From NCBI RefSeq assembly GCF_947497045.1, contig NZ_CANMEU010000002.1, forward strand, positions 310,001 to 374,000: a DNA stretch of 64,000 nucleotides, given 5' to 3'. The notes below the pieces were generated by a model. That model made no database searches and was not told where the DNA came from. It worked only from the letters and a program-made list of their open reading frames with translations. The stretch is from an uncultured Tateyamaria sp. (GTDB lineage Bacteria; Pseudomonadota; Alphaproteobacteria; Rhodobacterales; Rhodobacteraceae). Numbering within the stretch: the first letter of the stretch is position 1; each line of letters opens with the position of its first letter. Of this stretch, positions 1 through 9,839 are shown piece after piece. The position numbers and the translations under genes were made by a program.

Positions 1-2
1 CC

Positions 3-1628
3 AATGACCCGCATCTGGGCTTTTCCGCCCCCGCGATCTGGTATCTGGCGCGGCTCGAGTTGCGCACAGGCGGTGTCATCGGGGGCAGCATTCCGGGCCT
101 GCCACTGATCCTGACGGGGCGCTCGGATCGCCTTGGGTGGGGGCTGACGACGGCTTACGTCGATGACCAAGACGTGATGATCGAAGAGCTGAACCCCGAC
201 AACCCCGAAGAATACCGCACACCGGACGGGTTCAAAGCATTCGACTCCCGCGCCTCGATCATCGAGATCAAGGGGGCCGATCCCATCACCCTCACCCTGC
301 GTTGGTCTGACAACGGCCCCGTCCTGCCCGGCAGTTTCCGCAACCTTGGCACCATCACCCCGCCCGGCCATGTGGCAGCACTCGCCTGGACGGTGCTCAG
401 CCCCAATGACACCTCCGTCAGCGGCGGTTTGGGGATCATGCAGGCCCAGACCGTGGCCGAGGCGATCACCGCCTCCGAGGCGCATATCGCGCCCGCCCAG
501 AACCTCACCCTCGTGGATCGGGGCAGCATCGCGATGAAGACAGTCGGTGCGATCCCGCGCCGGGATGCCAATCACCAAAGTCAGGGGCGCATGCCCGCCC
601 TTGGCTGGCGTCCCGAAAACCGCTGGCAGGGCCGGATGCCCTACACCTCGAATCCCGGCTTTGTGTCGCCCATTGGCGGGATCCTGGGCAACACCAACAA
701 CAAGACGGTCGACCGCCCCTTTCCCAACCACGTGAGCTTTCACTGGGGGGACACGCAGCGGGTGCAACGCTGGAAACGGCTGATGCAGGCGCGCGAGGTG
801 CACACCCGCGACAGTTTCATCGAGGCGCAGCTGGACACCGTCAGCTTCACCGCGCGCTCGCTGTTGCCGCTGATCGGGGCAGAGCTATGGTTCACGGGCG
901 AAGCCGCCCCCGATGGCACCGCCGAACGGCAACGCCAGCGTGCACTGGCCCTGCTGGCCGAATGGAACGGCGAGATGAACGAACACTGGCCCGAGCCGTT
1001 GATCTATGCCGCGTGGTTGCGCGCATTGCAGGACCGGATGGCGCGTGATGATCTGGGGCCGCTGGCCGATGCGCTGACCCATGTGGAGCCGCTGTTCATC
1101 GAACGTGCCTTTCGCGATGTGGACGGGGCGGCGGTGTGGTGCGACGTGCGCCAATCCGCCCCCGTCGAGACCTGCGCGGACATGGCGCGCCTGTCGCTGG
1201 ATGATGCGCTGGTCTGGATTGCGGAAAACTGGGGCACACAGCTGGAATCCCTGCGATGGGGGGACGCGCATCAGGCAACGCACGACCATGCGGTCTTGGG
1301 CGAAGTGCCGATCCTGCGCTATTTCGTCAACATCCGCCAATCGACCTCGGGCGGTGACAATACCCTGCAACGCGGGCTGACCCGTGGCACCGGTCCTGAC
1401 CCGTTTGAGAATGTGCACGGGGCGGGCTATCGCGGCGTCTATGATTTTGCCGATCCCAACTCTTCGGTCTTCGTGATTTCGACCGGACAGTCGGGCCACT
1501 TCCTGTCGCGCCACTATGACGATCTGGCGCAACTGTGGCGGCGGGGCGAATATATCCCGATGTCGCTGGATGAAGGGCTGGCACGGGCAGCGGCGGTCGG
1601 CATCACCCGGCTCGAACCGCTGCAATGA
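3..1628 (+). CDS. Penicillin acylase family protein (5' end missing)
   Basis: This is the C-terminal part of an Ntn-hydrolase of the penicillin/acyl-homoserine-lactone acylase family. The frame is open from base 3, so the gene begins before the window, and the TTG at 60 in the ORF track is not a real start. The first residues read [14 protein letters not shown], matching the NDPHL motif a few dozen residues after the catalytic N-terminal Ser of the beta chain. The alpha chain, spacer and nucleophile therefore lie upstream. Family members are exported to the periplasm and cleave amide bonds of beta-lactams, acyl-homoserine lactones or related substrates; the substrate cannot be told here. The stop overlaps the rluE start (ATGA), so the two are probably cotranscribed. 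Confidence 0.88.
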   Translation, partial: NDPHLGFSAPAIWYLARLELRTGGVIGGSIPGLPLILTGRSDRLGWGLTTAYVDDQDVMIEELNPDNPEEYRTPDGFKAFDSRASIIEIKGADPITLTLRWSDNGPVLPGSFRNLGTITPPGHVAALAWTVLSPNDTSVSGGLGIMQAQTVAEAITASEAHIAPAQNLTLVDRGSIAMKTVGAIPRRDANHQSQGRMPALGWRPENRWQGRMPYTSNPGFVSPIGGILGNTNNKTVDRPFPNHVSFHWGDTQRVQRWKRLMQAREVHTRDSFIEAQLDTVSFTARSLLPLIGAELWFTGEAAPDGTAERQRQRALALLAEWNGEMNEHWPEPLIYAAWLRALQDRMARDDLGPLADALTHVEPLFIERAFRDVDGAAVWCDVRQSAPVETCADMARLSLDDALVWIAENWGTQLESLRWGDAHQATHDHAVLGEVPILRYFVNIRQSTSGGDNTLQRGLTRGTGPDPFENVHGAGYRGVYDFADPNSSVFVISTGQSGHFLSRHYDDLAQLWRRGEYIPMSLDEGLARAAAVGITRLEPLQ

Positions 1629-2170
1629 CCACGATCCTGTTCAACAAGCCCTTTGGAGTGTTGTCGCAATTCACCGACAAGGGTACGGAAGGATCGCCTC
1701 GCCCCACCCTGTCAGCGTTCATTGACGTGCCAGGTGTCTATCCGGCCGGGCGGCTCGATCGCGACAGCGAAGGGCTGATGATGCTGACCAGCGATGGCGC
1801 ATTGCAGGCCCGGATCGCACACCCCAAGTTCAAGGCCCCCAAGACCTATTGGGTGCAGGTCGAGGGCAAGGCTGACGACGATGCGCTGCGGGCGCTGGCC
1901 TCGGGTGTCACGCTGAAGGACGGGCCGACCAAGCCCGCGACGGCCATCCGCATGGATGCACCCCCGGACCTGTGGCCGCGCAACCCGCCAATCAGGGTGC
2001 GCAAATCGGTGCCCGACAGCTGGCTGTCATTGACCTTGCGCGAGGGGCGCAACCGGCAGGTGCGGCGGATGACGGCGCATGTGGGATTTCCCACCCTGCG
2101 GTTGATCCGGGCGCAAATTGGGGAGTGGTCTGTAGACGGGCTAGCCCCCGGCGAGTGGCGGGCGATCTGA
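1625..2170 (+). CDS. rluE: 23S rRNA pseudouridine synthase, RsuA/RluE type
   Basis: 181 aa. It isomerises a uridine in 23S rRNA to pseudouridine. The catalytic-Asp motif [17 protein letters not shown] is near residue 40, and the RsuA-family segment [24 protein letters not shown] is near the C-terminus. There is no N-terminal S4 domain, which fits the short RluE subtype (U2457 in E. coli numbering) rather than RluB or RsuA. The ATG overlaps the stop of the acylase gene by four bases, so translation is probably coupled. It converges on hflX. Confidence 0.85.
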   Translation: MTTILFNKPFGVLSQFTDKGTEGSPRPTLSAFIDVPGVYPAGRLDRDSEGLMMLTSDGALQARIAHPKFKAPKTYWVQVEGKADDDALRALASGVTLKDGPTKPATAIRMDAPPDLWPRNPPIRVRKSVPDSWLSLTLREGRNRQVRRMTAHVGFPTLRLIRAQIGEWSVDGLAPGEWRAI

Positions 2171-2190
2171 CCACGCATCCTGTCAGGGCT

Positions 2191-2217
2191 GCCCTTTGGA
2201 ATAAGGTCGCAAAGGGC
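2191..2217. terminator. Possible bidirectional terminator between rluE and hflX
   Basis: A perfect 7-bp inverted repeat (GCCCTTT / AAAGGGC, 13-nt loop) fills the 48-bp gap between the two convergent genes. There is no long T-run on either side, so an intrinsic terminator is only suggested. Confidence 0.35.
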
Positions 2218-2218
2218 G

Positions 2219-3490
2219 TCAGAGCCCGTCAAAGCGCGCCTTTTGAATGGCACTCCAGCGGACGTCGAAGGCAAAGCCATTCTCGTCCTGCCGTTCGGCT
2301 TCAACCACGTCCTGTTCGAACAACCACGCGCGTTTGCGGCCCTCGGCATATGGCAGCACAACCGTTTCCGTGATGACGGTGCCTTGCAGGGTCTCGGCCA
2401 CATGGGTCAGGAGTGCGTCAATCCCCTCACCGGTGATCGCGGACATGGCAAACACCCCGTCTTCGCGCGCGGCGCGGGCGCGCACGGCGTCGGCTTCTTC
2501 GGCGGGCAACAGGTCGATCTTGTTCCAGACTTCGAATTGGGTGCGCTCATCGCCGACACCGAGATCACCAAGGATTGTCTGCACATCCTCGGCCTGCGCC
2601 TCGGTTTCGGGATGCGAGATGTCGCGCACATGCAGCACGATGTCAGCGGCCAGCACCTCTTCGAGGGTGGCGCGGAAGGACGCAACCAGTTCCGTGGGCA
2701 GATCCGAGATGAAACCCACCGTGTCGGACAGGATCACCTCGGGGCCATCCTCCAGTTCGACCCGGCGCATGGTCGGATCGAGCGTGGCAAAAAGCATGTC
2801 CTTGGCCATCACATCCGCCCCCGTCAGGCGGTTGAACAAAGTGGATTTACCCGCGTTGGTATATCCCACCAGAGCCACAATCGGATAAGGTACCTTGGCG
2901 CGCGCGGCACGGTGCAGGGTGCGGGTCTTGACCACCTTGTCGAGTTGACGGCGCAAGCGCACAAGTTGGGTGTCGATGGCGCGACGGTCCGCTTCGATCT
3001 GGGTCTCGCCCGGCCCGCCCACAAAGCCCAGCCCCCCCCGTTGTCGCTCAAGGTGGGTCCAGGCGCGCACCAGCCGCGTGCGCTGATAGCTGAGTGCAGC
3101 CATTTCGACCTGCAAAACACCCTCGCGGGTCGCGGCGCGGTCCGAGAAGATTTCGAGGATCAACCCGGTGCGGTCGAGCAGTTTGACCTTCCACGCCTTT
3201 TCAAGATTGCGCTGCTGCACAGGCGTCACGGGGCCGTCGATCAGGACCAGTTCGACCTCGGCGTCGTGGATCAGCTTGCCCAATTCCTCAATCTTGCCCG
3301 AGCCAAACAGCAAACCTGCCCGAACTTTAGGCAGTGGGACGATCGTTTCGCCCACAACCTGCAATTCAGGTAGCGCATGGGCCAGAGACACAGCTTCGGC
3401 CAGCGCGAACTTGGGCTCGCGCCGGTCCTTGTCGGCTTTGATATCGGGGTGGAGAACCCAGGCGCGGGTAAATTCCGGCTGCTCACCCAT
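2219..3490 (-). CDS. hflX: GTPase HflX
   Basis: 423 aa. HflX is a ribosome-associated GTPase that splits or rescues stalled 50S/70S ribosomes under stress. Visible are the HflX N-terminal domain with its glycine-rich linker (RQRGGLGFVGGPGETQIE), G1 GYTNAGKST near residue 210, G3 DTVGF and G4 NKID. The track's start at 3493 is TTG. The ATG at 3490 is better because it overlaps the hfq stop as TGATG, the classic hfq-hflX arrangement, so hflX is probably translated by coupling to hfq. Confidence 0.95.
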   Translation of the reverse strand: MGEQPEFTRAWVLHPDIKADKDRREPKFALAEAVSLAHALPELQVVGETIVPLPKVRAGLLFGSGKIEELGKLIHDAEVELVLIDGPVTPVQQRNLEKAWKVKLLDRTGLILEIFSDRAATREGVLQVEMAALSYQRTRLVRAWTHLERQRGGLGFVGGPGETQIEADRRAIDTQLVRLRRQLDKVVKTRTLHRAARAKVPYPIVALVGYTNAGKSTLFNRLTGADVMAKDMLFATLDPTMRRVELEDGPEVILSDTVGFISDLPTELVASFRATLEEVLAADIVLHVRDISHPETEAQAEDVQTILGDLGVGDERTQFEVWNKIDLLPAEEADAVRARAAREDGVFAMSAITGEGIDALLTHVAETLQGTVITETVVLPYAEGRKRAWLFEQDVVEAERQDENGFAFDVRWSAIQKARFDGL

Positions 3491-3729
3491 CAAGAAGCGT
3501 CTTCGCCCTCATAGAGGCTGATGGGCTGGCTTGGCATGATCGTCGAGATCGCGTGTTTGTAGACCAGCTGGCTTTGCCCATCCCGGCGCAAAAGCACACA
3601 AAAGTTGTCAAACCACGTGATAACACCCTGCAACTTCACGCCGTTGATCAGGAAAATTGTCACGGGCACCTTGGTTTTGCGTACGTGGTTTAGAAATGCA
3701 TCTTGTAAATTCTGTCTGTCCGAAGCCAT
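3490..3729 (-). CDS. hfq: RNA chaperone Hfq
   Basis: 79 aa, the usual alphaproteobacterial length. Hfq is a hexameric Sm-like protein that pairs small RNAs with mRNAs. The Sm1 motif ([29 protein letters not shown]) and the Sm2 motif ([10 protein letters not shown]) are complete, and the acidic C-terminal tail is very short. The track ORF is 31 residues longer, but the conserved protein starts at MASDRQNLQ, encoded from 3729. It leads into hflX on the minus strand. Confidence 0.97.
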
Positions 3730-3820
3730 GTCGGTAAACCCTTTTTTTCTTGCTTTGGCCTGCGGATCAGGCCCTCCCTCGGCGCAGAGTATGTCGCGGG
3801 GGTTGCGAAGATTCCACCCC

Positions 3821-3841
3821 AAAAAACAGTCCGTTACGGAC
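3821..3841 (-). terminator. Intrinsic terminator after trkH
   Basis: Read on the minus strand: GTCCG-TAA-CGGAC followed by TG and six T's, about 18 bases after the trkH stop. It separates trkA-trkH from hfq-hflX. Confidence 0.75.
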
Positions 3842-3858
3842 CTAGTGCGTACACCCGC

Positions 3859-5406
3859 CTAGCCGCGCCACAAATCCGGCGTGAAAAGAGCGATGATCGC
3901 CAGTGTCTCAAGGCGACCCAGCACCATGGCTGCGACAAAGATGCTTTTGGCCGCACCACTCATTTCGATCAGTTGAATGGGCATGTCAGCGGCCACATCC
4001 AGCAAGGGACCGGTGGTGGACAGGCCCGCAATCGCGATGATCAGGGCCGTGTCAAAATCGACCCCCGCCAGCGACAGCAGGATCGACACCAGCGCCAGCG
4101 TCAGCGCGAACAGCATGAAAAAGATCCACGCGATGAAAGCCCCGCCCTTTTGCAGGCGCCCGCTCATCGTGGCTGCCCCCCCAACAGAGGACGGATGCAC
4201 CAACCGCTCCATCTCGCGCAGGCCGTTCTTGTAAAGCGCATAGACCCGCAACAACTTCACCCCGCCCGCCGTGGTGGCGACCCCGCCCCCCACAAGAGCC
4301 AACCCCATCAGCAACAGCCCAGGCGTTTGCAGGCCGGACCACGCCTGCGCGTCCACCCAGTTGGCCGATGCAAAACCGGTGGTCGTCAGGAAAGAAAGCA
4401 CCGTGAACGCACTGCCCCACAGCGCGCGGCCCGCATCGCGCAACTCGTCTTCGGCGGCGACATCGAATGCCCCGATGAAATGGCGAAAGAACAGGACAAG
4501 CGGCACCACGATCATCAGCGCAATCCCGATCCGAAATTCAGGGTCCCGCCGCAGCCCACCAGCATCGGCGGTGACCGTATCGGTCGAAAAGGTCAGCCGC
4601 GACAGCGCAAACAGCATAAACAGCAACATGACCGCTTCGCCCGCGATCCCTGCCCCTGCGCCCGTCAGCCCACCCACCGGCGAGATGCCGGAGGTCGCCA
4701 TGATCGCCATCGCGTGACACACCGCCGTCAGGGCCGGATCACCGCCGATCGCCAGCAACACCCACAGCAGCAGCGTCAGCGCCAGATAGATCGGCACCAG
4801 CACCACCGCCACCTTGGCAATCCGCTTGCGCACCTCGGGGGCGGTCATCCCGAAATCACGCGAGGACTTGCGCCCCCGTTCAGCCCGTGCCGTAACTTCG
4901 AACCCCCCAAGGTTCAGAGGGGCCAGAATGGCCGAGGCCGCCACCCACATCATCAGCCCACCCATCCAGCCCACAATGGCACGCCACAGATGCAGCGGCC
5001 CATTCAGGCGACCGGGATCCTCAAACAGCGTGGCCCCCGTGGTGGTGATCGCACTGACCATTTCGACATAGGCGTTCAGAAAGGTGGTGGTGCGCAGCCC
5101 CTCATAGAACGGGACGGCCAGGATCGCCGGTAGAAACACAAACGCACATAGCAACGACAACAAGGGACCAAGCGTGCCATAGCGCGTCTCGCGGCCCGCA
5201 TGGGCCAGCCCGATCAGTGCAAAGGCCGCCAATCCCAGCAATCCGCTGTATAAAAACGCCCGTGCAGCGGCCAGTTCGCGCACGACGCCCCCATAAACGG
5301 CAGGCACCAGCATGGCTGCGGAAAAAAGCCCGACCAACAGCAGAAACAGCGGCAATTGCGCGATGCTGGCCCACAATCCGGGGCGCTGGTGGGCGCGATC
5401 CGACAT
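3859..5406 (-). CDS. trkH: Trk-type potassium uptake protein TrkH
   Basis: 515 aa polytopic inner-membrane protein, the K+-conducting subunit of the Trk system. There are about ten hydrophobic segments and the four pore-loop selectivity signatures, each with a central Ser/Thr-Gly: TTTGATLFE, ATSGISPVGG, TTTGFASANW and STTGPLLD. The ATG overlaps the trkA stop (TGATG), so gating subunit and channel are made together. An intrinsic terminator follows. Confidence 0.93.
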   Translation of the reverse strand: MSDRAHQRPGLWASIAQLPLFLLLVGLFSAAMLVPAVYGGVVRELAAARAFLYSGLLGLAAFALIGLAHAGRETRYGTLGPLLSLLCAFVFLPAILAVPFYEGLRTTTFLNAYVEMVSAITTTGATLFEDPGRLNGPLHLWRAIVGWMGGLMMWVAASAILAPLNLGGFEVTARAERGRKSSRDFGMTAPEVRKRIAKVAVVLVPIYLALTLLLWVLLAIGGDPALTAVCHAMAIMATSGISPVGGLTGAGAGIAGEAVMLLFMLFALSRLTFSTDTVTADAGGLRRDPEFRIGIALMIVVPLVLFFRHFIGAFDVAAEDELRDAGRALWGSAFTVLSFLTTTGFASANWVDAQAWSGLQTPGLLLMGLALVGGGVATTAGGVKLLRVYALYKNGLREMERLVHPSSVGGAATMSGRLQKGGAFIAWIFFMLFALTLALVSILLSLAGVDFDTALIIAIAGLSTTGPLLDVAADMPIQLIEMSGAAKSIFVAAMVLGRLETLAIIALFTPDLWRG

Positions 5407-6782
5407 CAGAAAAAGTCGATGGACACCTGCATCAGGCGCTCCACCTCGGGCACGTCTTTGGCCAGCGCAAAGATCGCGATCACATCGCCCTCATCAATGC
5501 GGGTGTGGCCGAAAGGTCGGATCACATCCACGCCCTTGCGCACGGCCCCGATCAGCACGCCCTCGGGAAAGTCGATCTCGTTGATCTTCTTGCCCGCCAG
5601 CGGCGAGGTCGACAGCACTTCGGCCTCAATCACCTCGGCATCCGCATCCCCGATGGAATAGACAGAACGCACGCGCCCGTGCCGAATATGGCGCAGGATC
5701 GAGGACACGGTGGTGGCGCGCGGGTTGATATAGGCGTCAATGCCAAGAGGGCCCATCATCGGCACAAGGGTCGGATCGTTGATCAGCGCAATGGCGTAAG
5801 GGCAGCCCTCGGACTTGGCGCGCACCGCGGCCAGCATGTTCGTCTTGTCATCATCCGTCACCGCCAGCATCGCATCCGCCCGCGAAATCCCCGCCTCGGC
5901 CAGCAGGGTCACGTCCAGCCCGTCGCCATTCAGCACGATGGTGCGTTCCAGCGCCTCAGCCGCCAGTTCGGCGCAGCGCCGTGCGCGTTCGATCACCTTG
6001 ACGCGCACCCGCTTGGCGCGTTTTTCCAGCGCGCGGGCAACCGTCAGGCCGACATTGCCCCCGCCCACAAGCACCACACGTTCCTGCTTGGCCATGGTCT
6101 TGCCAAACACTTCCATGGTGCGCGGCACATCGTCCACATGGGAAAAGACATAGGCCTCGTCCCCCTCGAACAACTGATCGCTGGCTTCGGGGGCAAACAG
6201 GGTGCCGTCGCGGCGCACGCCCACGACCACCACGCGCAAGGTGGAAAACAGGTCGGTCAACTGGCGCAGCGGCGTGTTGAGGACCGGGCAATCGGCATCC
6301 AGCGCAATGCCCAGAAGCTGGGCCTGCCCGTCAATGAACAGCTCTGTATCAAAGGCCGCAGGCGCGCTGAGGCGTTGCAGCGCCGCGGCCGCGACTTCGC
6401 GCTCGGGCGAGATCACCACGTCGATGGGCATGTGATCGCGCCGATACAGGTCGGAATAGATCGCGGTCAGATAGGATTGGCTGCGCAGCCGCGCGATCTT
6501 GCGGTTGATGCCAAAGACCGAGTGGGCCACCTGACAGGTCACCATGTTGACCTCGTCCGAATGGGTGGCCGCAATGATCATGTCCGCATCGCGCGCGCCC
6601 GCCCGGTCCAGAACGTCCGGGTAGCTCGCGAAACCCGCAACCCCTTGAACATCAAGCGTATCCGTCGCACGACGCACCAGTTCAGGGTCGTTGTCGACCA
6701 CGGTGACGTCGTTGCGTTCACCCGAAAGGTGGCGGGCAATCTGCCAGCCGACCTGACCTGCCCCACAGATGATGACTTTCAT
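5406..6782 (-). CDS. trkA: Trk system NAD-binding regulatory subunit TrkA
   Basis: 458 aa cytoplasmic gating protein of the Trk K+ transporter. It has two tandem RCK modules: an N-terminal Rossmann fold (MKVIICGAGQVGWQIA, ending in VVDND) and a second one near residue 230 (VVLVGGGNVGLTVARAL). Each is followed by a TrkA-C domain. It is the first gene of the trkA-trkH operon. The promoter should lie in the 170-bp gap shared with the divergent lipoprotein gene at 6953. Confidence 0.95.
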   Translation of the reverse strand: MKVIICGAGQVGWQIARHLSGERNDVTVVDNDPELVRRATDTLDVQGVAGFASYPDVLDRAGARDADMIIAATHSDEVNMVTCQVAHSVFGINRKIARLRSQSYLTAIYSDLYRRDHMPIDVVISPEREVAAAALQRLSAPAAFDTELFIDGQAQLLGIALDADCPVLNTPLRQLTDLFSTLRVVVVGVRRDGTLFAPEASDQLFEGDEAYVFSHVDDVPRTMEVFGKTMAKQERVVLVGGGNVGLTVARALEKRAKRVRVKVIERARRCAELAAEALERTIVLNGDGLDVTLLAEAGISRADAMLAVTDDDKTNMLAAVRAKSEGCPYAIALINDPTLVPMMGPLGIDAYINPRATTVSSILRHIRHGRVRSVYSIGDADAEVIEAEVLSTSPLAGKKINEIDFPEGVLIGAVRKGVDVIRPFGHTRIDEGDVIAIFALAKDVPEVERLMQVSIDFF

Positions 6783-6952
6783 CGTTGTTCCCGTGTTGGG
6801 GCGCGCGCATGCGCCGCCATTTCAGCCACATGGCATGACAGACCGGGCGGCCCCGGTCAACGCTTTGGCCCAATGGCGGGTTTCGTTCAAAGTGAACTCA
6901 ATGACGCAAATGGCAATTGTCAAAACGCGGGGCTTGGGTCACTCTTGGCTTT

Positions 6953-7417
6953 ATGCGGGTTGTTGTTTCACTTTTGGTGCTGATGGGGTTGGGCGGATGC
7001 GCGCCTGTGTCCACCTATTATGCGGAAGGCGTCAGTTTTGCGCAGCTTGAACGGGACAACACGCGCTGCGATGTGGCCGCCTTGCGCGATGCGCCGGTTG
7101 CGACCCAAACCCGGCAGTACCCCCCACGCTATATCTCGCGCCGGGTCTGCGATCACAAAGGGCACTGCTACAATCGGGGCGGATATTGGGTTCCGGGCGA
7201 GATTTACACGGTCGATGTGAACGCCGACCTGCGTGCCCGCGTCAAATCGCTGTGTATGGGGGATCGCGGCTATCGCCCTGTCGAGGTACCCGTCTGCCCG
7301 CGCGGTGTGGCCGAGGCCGCGCCGCTTGGCCCCTCGCCCGTGCTGCCCCGTCTCAACTCCGCCAGCTGTGCCATCCGCACCGAAGGTGGTGGATTTCGGA
7401 TCGTCACCCAAGGATAA
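6953..7417 (+). CDS. Small lipoprotein of unknown function
   Basis: 154 aa. I do not recognise a family. The ATG at 6953 gives a textbook lipoprotein signal peptide (MRVVVSLLVLMGLGGC) with a lipobox ending at Cys16; the track's upstream extension would bury it. The mature part has several Cys and Arg residues and a CDHKGHCYNRGGYW stretch, which may form disulfides in the periplasm. Its stop lies two bases before the next ATG, so it is probably cotranscribed with the SnoaL-like gene. Confidence 0.7.
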   Translation: MRVVVSLLVLMGLGGCAPVSTYYAEGVSFAQLERDNTRCDVAALRDAPVATQTRQYPPRYISRRVCDHKGHCYNRGGYWVPGEIYTVDVNADLRARVKSLCMGDRGYRPVEVPVCPRGVAEAAPLGPSPVLPRLNSASCAIRTEGGGFRIVTQG

Positions 7418-7419
7418 AC

Positions 7420-8430
7420 ATGACTGATCTACACCGTGCAAAGGCCTGCGTGCAGGCCCACCACGCCGCCCTTGCGCGCGCCGATACGGGCAATGTGGGG
7501 GCCGCGCTTGCCGAGCATCTGAGCACAGATGCGACGTGGCGCGGGATGCACCCGTTTCATGTCCAGACCGGCCCTGCGGCCATTGCCGAAGCGTTCTGGG
7601 CTCCTTTGTTGCAGGCCATGTCACGGATACAGCGGCGTCAGGATATCTTCTTTGCCGGGCAGAACCATCTGGATGAGGGTGGTGCCACATGGGTTGCCTC
7701 CATGGGGCATCTGATGGCGCTGTTTGATGCCCCGTTTCTGGGCATCCAGCCAACCCGCAAGATCGTGATGATCCGCTATGCCGAGTTCTCGCGGGTCGAG
7801 AACGACCGGATCGTGGAACAGGCACTGTTCGTGGACCTGCTGCACCTGATGGCGCAGGCGGGCCAGTACCCCCTGCCCGACATGACAGCCGCCCAACTGG
7901 TGCAACCGGGGCCGGCGACCCATGACGGGCTCTTGTTCGAAGATCAGGACCCCGCCGAAGGGCAAAAGACCCTCGACCGCATCCACGCGATGATGCACGC
8001 CATTGATCAGGCCAATGCAGGCGCGCCGCCCCTCACCCCGCAGCAAGAACTGGCGCGCGACTGGAATGACGACATGATCTGGTGGGGGCCGACCGGGATC
8101 GGGGCCACCTACACGATTGATCGCTATATCGAGCAGCATCAGCGCCCGTTCCGCACCCAACTGGGTGCGCGCATTTTCAACGGACACATCTGCCGCATGG
8201 CCGAAGGCCGCTATGGCGGGTTTTTCGGCTGGCCGAACCTGACGATGGACTGCACGGGGCCGTTTCTGGGCCTGCCTCCGTCCGGGCGAAAGGCAGATAT
8301 GCGCGTGGTCGACATCTATCGGCGCGACGGCGACAAGCTGGCCGAGAACTGGGTGTTCATCGACATCCTGCACTTTCTGAACATGCAGGGGCTGGACGTG
8401 CTGGCGCAGCTTGGGACGCGGGCGCGCTAG
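7420..8430 (+). CDS. SnoaL-like / NTF2-fold protein (two repeats)
   Basis: 336 aa. It appears to contain two SnoaL-type (NTF2-like) halves; both carry aromatic-rich segments (HPFHVQTGPAAIAEAFW and DDMIWWGPTGIGATYTIDRYI) and end in similar FVDLLHLM and FIDILHFL strands. Proteins of this kind are annotated as ester cyclase or nuclear transport factor 2 family; the substrate is unknown. The ATG at 7420 sits just after AAGGA, and the 78-residue track extension overlaps the lipoprotein gene and is not real. Its TAG stop shares the palindrome CTAG with the stop of ntrX. Confidence 0.75.
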   Translation: MTDLHRAKACVQAHHAALARADTGNVGAALAEHLSTDATWRGMHPFHVQTGPAAIAEAFWAPLLQAMSRIQRRQDIFFAGQNHLDEGGATWVASMGHLMALFDAPFLGIQPTRKIVMIRYAEFSRVENDRIVEQALFVDLLHLMAQAGQYPLPDMTAAQLVQPGPATHDGLLFEDQDPAEGQKTLDRIHAMMHAIDQANAGAPPLTPQQELARDWNDDMIWWGPTGIGATYTIDRYIEQHQRPFRTQLGARIFNGHICRMAEGRYGGFFGWPNLTMDCTGPFLGLPPSGRKADMRVVDIYRRDGDKLAENWVFIDILHFLNMQGLDVLAQLGTRAR

Positions 8431-9839
8431 CCCGCCTCGCTGTCAGCCTCGTCCAGATGCGCCACCCGCGCGCCCGCCTTGGACGAGGTCACGACGCCGA
8501 GCGATTTCAGCTTGCGGTGCAGGGCCGAGCGTTCCATGCCGACGAAATTCGCGGTGCGGCTGATGTTGCCGCCAAAACGGTTGATCTGGGTCAGCAGGTA
8601 TTCACGCTCGAACGCCTCGCGTGCCTCGCGCAGCGGCAAAGTCGCCAGCGCCCCCGACAGCACCACCCGTCCCTCTTCGCCCGTTGGCTCGTCGGAACCG
8701 GGCAATTCACGCGCCTCGATGGGTCCAGTGCCCTCGCCAAGGATCAGCACCCGTTCGACCATGTTCTTGAGTTGGCGCACGTTGCCGGGCCACACCATCG
8801 TTTGCAGCAGGGCCGAGGCATCTTCGCTTAAGTCACGCTTGGGCAGACCCTGGGCGGTGTTGAATTCCTCGATGAAATGGGCGGCCAGAACGGGAATATC
8901 CTCGCGCCGTTCCTCAAGGCTGGGCACCGGGATCGGCACCACATTCAGGCGGTGATACAGCTCCTGACGGAAGGTTTCAGCCGCAATCGCCTGTTCCAGA
9001 TCGCGGTTGGTCGAGGAAATCACACGCAGATCGACGCGCACCTTGTCGGTGCCGCCAACCCGTTGAAATTGTTGATCAACCAGCACCCGCAGGATCTTGG
9101 ATTGTGTGCCGATGGGCATATCGGCCACCTCATCGAAATAGATCACTCCGCCATGAGCCTGCTCCAGCAGCCCCTTTTCGATGCCGCGCTCGGGCGTTTC
9201 GCGACCAAACAGGACTTCTTCCATGTTTTCAGGCGCAACCCCCGCGCAATTGACGGTGACGAAGGGGGCATCCGCGCGGTTGGATTTGGCGTGAATATAG
9301 CGGGCGGCGACCTCTTTGCCCGACCCCGCAGGGCCGGTCAGCATCACGCGGCCATTGGATTTGGTGACCTTGTCAAGTTGCGAAATCAAGCCGCGGAAGC
9401 TGGCCGAGGATCCGACGATTGCAGATTGCGCGACCTCGGGGCGGCGCAGGCTTTGATTCTCGCGGCGCAGGCGCGAGGTTTCCATGGCGCGGCGGATGAC
9501 CACCAGCAACTGATCGATGTTGAAGGGCTTTTCGATGAAGTCATAGGCCCCCTGCTTGATCGCGGCGACCGCAATTTCGATATTGCCATGGCCCGAAATG
9601 ATGACCACCGGCACGTCCGGGTTATCGCGTTTGACCGTCTTGAGGATGTCGATCCCGTCCATCCGGCTGTCCTTGAGCCAGATGTCGAGGATCATCAGCG
9701 CGGGCGCGGCCGTGTTGATCGACGCCATTGCATCGTCCGAATTGCCCGCCAATCGCGTGGCATAGCCCTCGTCCTCAAGAATATCCGAGATCAGTTCCCG
9801 AATATCGCGCTCATCATCCACGATCAAAATGTCGCTCAT
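8427..9839 (-). CDS. ntrX: Nitrogen-regulation response regulator NtrX
   Basis: 470 aa cytoplasmic regulator paired with NtrY. It has a receiver domain (DDERD; phospho-acceptor in LMILDIWLKD), an AAA+ domain with Walker A GPAGSGKE and Walker B VIYFDEVAD, and a Fis-type HTH at the C-terminus (GGNISRTANFVGMERSALHRKLKSL). Where sigma-54 activators carry GAFTGA, this protein reads LFGRETPERGIEKG, so the sigma-54 contact loop is missing. Its ATG overlaps the ntrY stop. It is the last gene of the dus-ntrBC-ntrYX cluster. Confidence 0.93.
   Translation of the reverse strand: MSDILIVDDERDIRELISDILEDEGYATRLAGNSDDAMASINTAAPALMILDIWLKDSRMDGIDILKTVKRDNPDVPVVIISGHGNIEIAVAAIKQGAYDFIEKPFNIDQLLVVIRRAMETSRLRRENQSLRRPEVAQSAIVGSSASFRGLISQLDKVTKSNGRVMLTGPAGSGKEVAARYIHAKSNRADAPFVTVNCAGVAPENMEEVLFGRETPERGIEKGLLEQAHGGVIYFDEVADMPIGTQSKILRVLVDQQFQRVGGTDKVRVDLRVISSTNRDLEQAIAAETFRQELYHRLNVVPIPVPSLEERREDIPVLAAHFIEEFNTAQGLPKRDLSEDASALLQTMVWPGNVRQLKNMVERVLILGEGTGPIEARELPGSDEPTGEEGRVVLSGALATLPLREAREAFEREYLLTQINRFGGNISRTANFVGMERSALHRKLKSLGVVTSSKAGARVAHLDEADSEAG

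Noticed and set aside
3973-6983. Long plus-strand ORFs opposite trkH and trkA (386 and 588 aa)
   Set aside because: Antisense shadows in high-GC DNA: low-complexity Arg/His/Gln composition, no domains, and they cover well-supported genes.
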